A stretch of DNA of 64,000 bases from Panaeolus papilionaceus (lineage: Eukaryota > Basidiomycota > Agaricomycetes > Agaricales). A program made the position numbers and the translations under genes. The notes under the pieces were generated by a model. That model was not told the DNA's origin. It did no database searches and worked only from the letters and a program-made list of their open reading frames with translations. Of this stretch, positions 59,078-64,000 are shown piece by piece (position 1 is the stretch's first letter; every line of letters begins with the position of its first letter). The DNA is taken from the NCBI GenBank assembly GCA_015501605.1, contig JADNRZ010000026.1:186001-250000 (forward strand), in the 5' to 3' direction.

Positions 59078-59815
59078 CTAGGCAGTCCAGGCTTTGGCAA
59101 TGAGCTCAGTAAGACCTGCAGAAATACAATTTAGGTCAAGAATAAAGGATAGAGACATGAGAAAACGCACCGATGTCATTGGTGTTGAATTGGTAGATTC
59201 CAACAAGGGTCGCGACAGTTGCAGTGCGCAACGTCCAGGTCATTACGCGTCCAATGACGGGGAACTTGCGGGGGTGAAGGTAGTCCACGAGCATGGAGTC
59301 AAACTGCAAAATGCGGGTCAATATATGAATCCAAATCACACGAGTGGACCCAGACGTACTCCGATGTGACTGTGCATAACCAAACTGATACCCAAAAGGC
59401 CATCAACGACGGGGTAGTTGCTTCCAGAGGTGACAAAGGCGGCAGCAGTCAGAGGAACGAGACCTGCTGACAGCAAACGCTCAAACGCCCAGTGATATGA
59501 TCCATGAGCACGGTTAGGAGCGGGGAAGGGAGTAGGGTCGTTCACTGTTCCCTGCAGAATGGCTAGATATTTCAGGGAAGTCCAACTTGAGCATTTCCAT
59601 TCTTTATGCGATAAAACCAGCAAATTCAACGTACGACCACCAGGAACATATGCATATTTAGAATCGGTGCTCGTGAATCGGGCTGCTTGTCTCATTTAAT
59701 ACTGAGTCCATACGTCCCTGAGTAATCGCAACTGACCTTGAGTTGCTGATCGCACCGCGAGACGACTAGCAACAGCTCTTGGGAATGCTGGACGAAGGAC
59801 AAGGCTCGAGGACAT
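59078..59815 (-). CDS. SDH4: Succinate dehydrogenase membrane anchor, small subunit (CybS)
   Basis: Five exons, complement(join(59078..59115,59171..59303,59360..59562,59635..59682,59737..59815)), 166 aa. The N-terminus (MSSSLVLRPAFPRAVASRLAV) is a mitochondrial presequence. After GGPILQGTVNDPTPFP comes HGSYHWAFERLLSAGLVPLTA, the first helix with the family's SYHW-type motif. Next come MHSHIGFDSMLVDYLHPRKFP, containing the heme/quinone-region His and Asp-Tyr, and a third helix. This subunit anchors complex II in the inner membrane and helps bind ubiquinone. Exon 2 begins at a CAAGCAG acceptor; the alternative AAG would add one Ala. Its start codon lies 209 bases from that of the adrenodoxin reductase gene on the other strand. 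Confidence 0.92.
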
Positions 59816-60024
59816 CGTCGCGGACAATGAGGAAGAGTGAGGACAGAGGTATGAGGCTGAGCGGAATTTAGAATCACCCTTCCGCTTCCAGTTTCACGAG
59901 ACTCTGCACCAACCGGTTATTTCCGATTCCGGCTACTAACTGCCAATACCCTCCACTCCAAACATGACAAACCAAAGCTCTTTATCGTTGACCACGACGG
60001 CCGTTGGTCGTCGTCTTCGTTGTT
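59816..60024. promoter_or_regulatory. 209-base bidirectional promoter between SDH4 and adrenodoxin reductase
   Basis: The two start codons face away from each other with only this gap. Both products act in mitochondria. No TATA box is clear in either direction, consistent with housekeeping promoters. A shared promoter is inferred from the spacing. Confidence 0.55.
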
Positions 60025-61631
60025 ATGAATCCTCTTAAACTTGCTGTTGTTGGTGGCGGACCTTCTGCTTTTTATGTTGCTTCTCGGATTCTTAAACTCT
60101 TGTCTTTGACTGAGGCTCAGAATGTCAGAGTGCATCTCTATGATCGTCTTTGGGCACCCCATGGTCTCGTGCGGTACGGCGTTGCGCCTGACCATCCAGA
60201 AGTCAAGGCGAGTACCGTCTTGGAGATATGCATGGGATAAAGAAAGACTCGAGCTATGAAATTCCATGCGTAAAACCTCCCGGTATTTGGAAGTCAAAAT
60301 CTTGCTGACTTGGTGTTTAGAACTGCGTCCATAAATTTGAAGCCACTGCTGAGGACCCAAGATTTCGTTTTTTCGGTAATGTTGATATAGGGGATTCTGC
60401 GAATATCATTCCATACGCGAATCAGCTGCCTTTGGCGTCAATTTTCAAAAATTATTCGCATGTTTTGTTCGCGACAGGCTGCACCTTACCAACCCTTCAT
60501 GCGGCATTACCGCCATCCTCAAATTGCATACCTGCCCTATCGTTCGTCCACTGGTATACGCAGCATCCACTGGCACCACCACCCCCGCCGCTAGAGTCTA
60601 TTAAGCACGTTTCAATTATCGGCAACGGAAATGTGTCTTTGGACGTAGCTCGGATGTTGCTCACCAATGTCGAGGTTTTGGCTAAATATGACGTTCCTCA
60701 GCCCGTGCTGGACGTGCTATCACGGTCTTCAGTCAAGCATGTTTCTATTATTGGACGACGAGGACCTCTAGAAGCCGCTTTCACTATGAAGGAGCTCAGG
60801 GAGATGATTTCGCTTCCAGAAGCCTCAATGGTTCCGCTAGACCCTTCCATCATCACCACATCACCCTCATCGCCGCCTCTAACTCGTCAACAATCTCGCG
60901 TTTTCCAACTGCTCCAAAAAGGCTCTAAAAACCCCTTTGGCACCACGTCAAAAACCTGGTCGCTTGATTTCTTCAGGTCGCCTATTGGACTCGTTCCTCC
61001 AACATCGACAAAGCCATCGTCACAATTGTCCTTATCTCATACTATGGTCGACCCAAAAACTCAAAAAGCAGTCCCAACAGGCGAAGCTTCAACACTATCA
61101 ACGGATCTCGTCATTACCTCTCTAGGATTCCACGGCGAGCCCACAGCCGCGTTCTACGACCCAGGGCTACGCCACTTGCGAACTATGTCTGGGAGAGTGA
61201 TCACATCACACGGAACAACCCTCCGCAATGTCTACGCGTCGGGATGGGCCGCAACAGGTGCTAAAGGTGTACTGGCGTCTACCATGATGGATGCCTATGG
61301 TGTGGCAGACACCATCATCTCCGACTGGAAAGAGGCTGCTAATTCCGGAGCCGGAGGAACAAGTGCGGCTTTGAATGAAGCACCTGAGATGAGGCATGAC
61401 GAGCCCGAGTTACACGGGCTACCTGCGCTCAATTCATCTCCAGAGTTAGATGTGATTCCTGCTGAAGTTCAGGAGGCCTTGAATGGTGGGTCTGTCACCC
61501 AGTATCAGGATTGGAGAAATATCGACGCGGAGGAGATTAGGAGAGGTCAGGTTTTGGGCAAAGAACGTGAGAGGATGAATTGGACAGAGGCACACGCGTT
61601 ATTGGCGGCGTTGCGAGCTCACGATTCATAA
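60025..61631 (+). CDS. ARH1: NADPH:adrenodoxin (ferredoxin) oxidoreductase, mitochondrial
   Basis: Two exons, join(60025..60207,60321..61631), 497 aa. The FAD-binding start LAVVGGGPSAFYVASRIL is followed by LYDRLWAPHGLVRYGVAPDH and PEVKNCVHKF, both hallmarks of the family. A second dinucleotide fold, VSIIGNGNVSLDVARML, binds NADPH, then GRRGPLEAAFTMKEL. The C-terminal flavin motif is ASGWAATGAKGVLASTM. The enzyme passes electrons from NADPH to mitochondrial ferredoxin for Fe-S cluster and heme A synthesis. The intron begins GCGAGT, not GT; only this donor keeps the PEVK-NC sequence in frame. The start at 60025 leaves almost no presequence, so import may use an internal signal or an upstream exon that I missed. 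Length is normal for the family. Confidence 0.92.
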
Positions 61632-63683
61632 AGTGTGGTTAGAGTCTCAGAGGTGTTTCTCTGAATGTGTATGTTTCTGCCCAATAGATCTTTTTACCCA
61701 CTGCTCATCACCGTTTCATGATTTCAGAGAGAGAAAACCGGTAACTTAAACACACTGGATGCCCCATACTGACAGTCATCTCGGATTACGGACCGTGTAC
61801 GGGACCTATCTGCGCTATGGTGAACAGCAAAACTCTCTCTCGCATGACATTTTTTCTGTTCCTCTCTGAACCTTCACCGTTACAGGCGGTGAAGATCTCG
61901 TAAAAATCCGTGGTTCCTTGTTGGCGTTGTAAGACAGCTGTGGTTTCTTTACTCGTCTCCGCGGAGCGTACCGTTGAAAGGGTGAGGAGCCTACGGTTCG
62001 TTTAGGTGCCGCTGTCAGCGTCGCCTTTTCGCGATGAATAGGCCCCGCAAAATACCGCAAAAAAATTGTTCACGACTGGGTAAGTTCATGGAATCTAGTT
62101 ATCAGTTTGATAGTTGCGGCTCACATGAATTCATTAGAGCCGTAGTGGCGTCAGGAGTAGTGCAGATGTTCCTATGTTACGCTCCCAGCCAAATCCAGCC
62201 CTTGGCACTCTTATCGCCTTAGCGCTATTCTGCTGCTAATATTCGTACATCTGAATTATTTCAAAGCAAAATGCTGGCAATACACCTATTTTGGTGTCGT
62301 CGGTGGTTATTTACCACATCCAAGTCTAAATTTGGCGCTCAGTCGCACAAAAACATCCATCCTCGGATATCCACCTCCACCCTCCATGCTGAGACTAGGC
62401 CAAAGCTCAAGCAACGTGTGTCATATGTCCCGCCGGATTAGGCCAGTTGGCGAAATGATTTGAAGGATGTCTGCGATCTGATAAGGACACAGTAACGCAT
62501 CCGTGTGCCCGAGCTCCAAGTGATGGCGCTGGCAGACCAGAGAAGATCAGCTTCCCAAACTCCAGTGATGGGCCCTAGTTTTTTTAGCACCCATTTCAGG
62601 ATGCAAAACCTTCTACGCCACAAACCCTGTAAGCTGTGTTTATCTATGCAGTGAAACTGATATTAACTGTCGCTTTGTCTCAAATTTGATTATATTGCCT
62701 GAAAAGCTTACATGACTTGTAGTATGGATTGTGGATCTAATCTACGCGCACATAGTACGTCGTCTCAGTATCTTCTCTTAGAATTAACCTTTTCTGAGCC
62801 GACTCCAACAGCTTTGCTCCGTACTGTGTCGTCATTTGACTTTCATGAATGACCCCGGCAACAGAACAAAGCGGGTCAGAACAATATTTTAGGAATGTTT
62901 TGAAAGACAGGAAAATCATCATCTCCGCGGACATGAATAATATCCCGTATCACCAATCCGAACCTGATCACGCCGACCCCACCCGTATAGCAAAGTACTG
63001 AATTCCCTCATGCCCCATGTCGCATCCTCGTCGAACCTGCCTTGGCACCAACACCTTCCAGGCTAATTCTAGCACTCGGCATCTTGTTCCACTGAGCTCG
63101 CCTCTAGTAAGTTTCCCTCCCGCTCTGATCGCCACTTCTCGAGAATTCACCGTAGATAGAATTCCAGTCTATTCCTAGACCCTGTGTCATCCTTGGCAAC
63201 ACGCATGTCCATGTTTTCCTCGGGGCGTCTAATTCCTTTATTCCCAACTCCCCAGTTTGATACTGTTTTTGGCTTGGAATCTGGTGGCCGGTCCCGAAGC
63301 ATAATTGGACCTATCTCAAGATTGGTCGTTTCGTCCGGGTCGCCCTGGCATGAGGTCCTTTCGAACCGCAGCTTGTCGTTATCGCTCCCCTTTTTTCGAC
63401 ATCTTTCATGCAAGTCGGCAGACTCCGTGCTTTGATACTCATGCATAGTACCAACCTTACGGGGCTGACGGAATCCTAACGAAACCTGGCCCACTTCATC
63501 CATCTCACCAGATCGGGGAACACTTATAAAATGAAGAACCGTCAATGGATTGATCCCTCCAACGCTTTTTGTTCCCCGCTGTATTTTTTCTTGTTCTTTC
63601 GATTTGGGTACGCTGCGTTTTTTGCTCGGTTATTTCATTGATTCACTCCTAAATATGTTTGCTTTTCAGATATTCTGCCCCTT
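61632..63683. other. Intergenic region of 2 kb
   Basis: I see no conserved gene. Overlapping frames of about 130 and 80 codons near 63150-63545 on opposite strands have no recognisable domains. The last 150 bases are pyrimidine-rich and probably form the promoter and leader of the F-box-like gene. Confidence 0.45.
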
Positions 63684-64000
63684 ATGTTCAACCACTCTCA
63701 AGGACTACGCCTTCCCCCTGAAGTTCTACGTCACATCTTAGAGCACATCGCATGGACAAACGTTAGAACTGCAACAGTGCTATCACTGCTGTGTAAGACT
63801 GTCAACCATTGGTAAGTATTTGATTTTGCCATCAACCACGATAATTAACTGATGTGGTGTCGTCAGGGTTGACGCCATCATCTACACCAACGTCCACCTC
63901 TACGCTCCAAGAACTGGCCAACTCTTCCTCCGCACTATTAACACCTCACAAACCAAAAATGCCTCATTCTTCGCCATGAGAGTAAAATCTCTCTATATTT
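63684..64000 (+). CDS. F-box-like protein, truncated by the window end
   Basis: Two exons so far, join(63684..63811,63867..>64000). The N-terminus MFNHSQGLRLPPEVLRHILE followed by HIAWTNVRTATVLSLLCKTVNHWVDAIIY has the F-box pattern. It shows LPPEVL-HIL, a helix, then the L-x-Ser-Leu-Leu-C-K-x-V-N-x-W motif that ends the box. Such proteins recruit substrates to SCF ubiquitin ligases through Skp1, and basidiomycetes have very many. GTAAGT and GTCAG bound the intron and the join makes a Trp codon. The C-terminal, substrate-binding part is outside the window. Confidence 0.75.

Noticed and set aside
63147..63545. 132-codon minus-strand frame opposed by an 83-codon plus-strand frame
   Set aside because: Neither strand shows a domain and the two exclude each other; treated as intergenic.
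1..64000. CRISPR arrays, operons, Shine-Dalgarno sites and bacterial terminators
   Set aside because: None are present. The intron-rich genes and nuclear tRNA intron show that this is eukaryotic DNA.

Overview
This window looks like nuclear DNA from a mushroom-forming basidiomycete (Agaricomycetes). Nearly every recognisable gene is split by many 50-70 base introns. The gene families are typical of that group: AA9 lytic polysaccharide monooxygenases, a GH16 laminarinase pair close to the basidiomycete Lam16A type, fungal BTB and F-box proteins, and FAR-17a/AIG1-like membrane proteins. All exon joins below were worked out by eye from splice sites, reading frame and family conservation. No alignment or transcript data were available.

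Layout. 1-9.6 kb holds no convincing gene. It carries a strongly decayed repeat with a recurring core about every 215-255 bases. A tRNA-Cys with a 10-base intron follows at 9.8 kb. 9.9-16.6 kb and 21-25 kb are gene-empty. 16.6-21 kb holds a BTB-domain gene, a DJ-1/PfpI-like gene and a small cytochrome c oxidase subunit gene (COX8/VIIc type). 25-31 kb holds two divergently transcribed FAD2-type fatty-acid desaturases. 32.6 kb holds a probable BTG/Tob-like protein and 35-36.4 kb an AIG1-like membrane protein.

37-55.6 kb is a run of nine genes that all encode secreted or cell-surface proteins. Two tandem AA9 LPMOs are followed by five tandem paralogues of an unrecognised surface-protein family, then two tandem GH16 glucanases. 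The five surface proteins share an ectodomain of about 90 residues followed by a short conserved motif. Two have a transmembrane segment and a coiled-coil cytoplasmic tail, and three end like GPI-anchored proteins. I consider this family the most interesting candidate system in the window.

56-64 kb returns to housekeeping and regulatory genes. It holds a putative nuclear DNA-binding protein with a C-terminal Cys/His cluster. It also holds a head-to-head pair of mitochondrial genes, the succinate dehydrogenase small anchor subunit and adrenodoxin/ferredoxin reductase, about 210 bases apart. A truncated F-box-like gene sits at the right edge.

The LPMO and GH16 enzymes fit oxidative and hydrolytic attack on, or remodelling of, cellulose and beta-1,3-glucan at the hyphal surface. 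Non-canonical introns stand out: an AT-AC intron at the same place in both LPMO genes, two GC-AG introns, and micro-exons of 18 and 9 bases.
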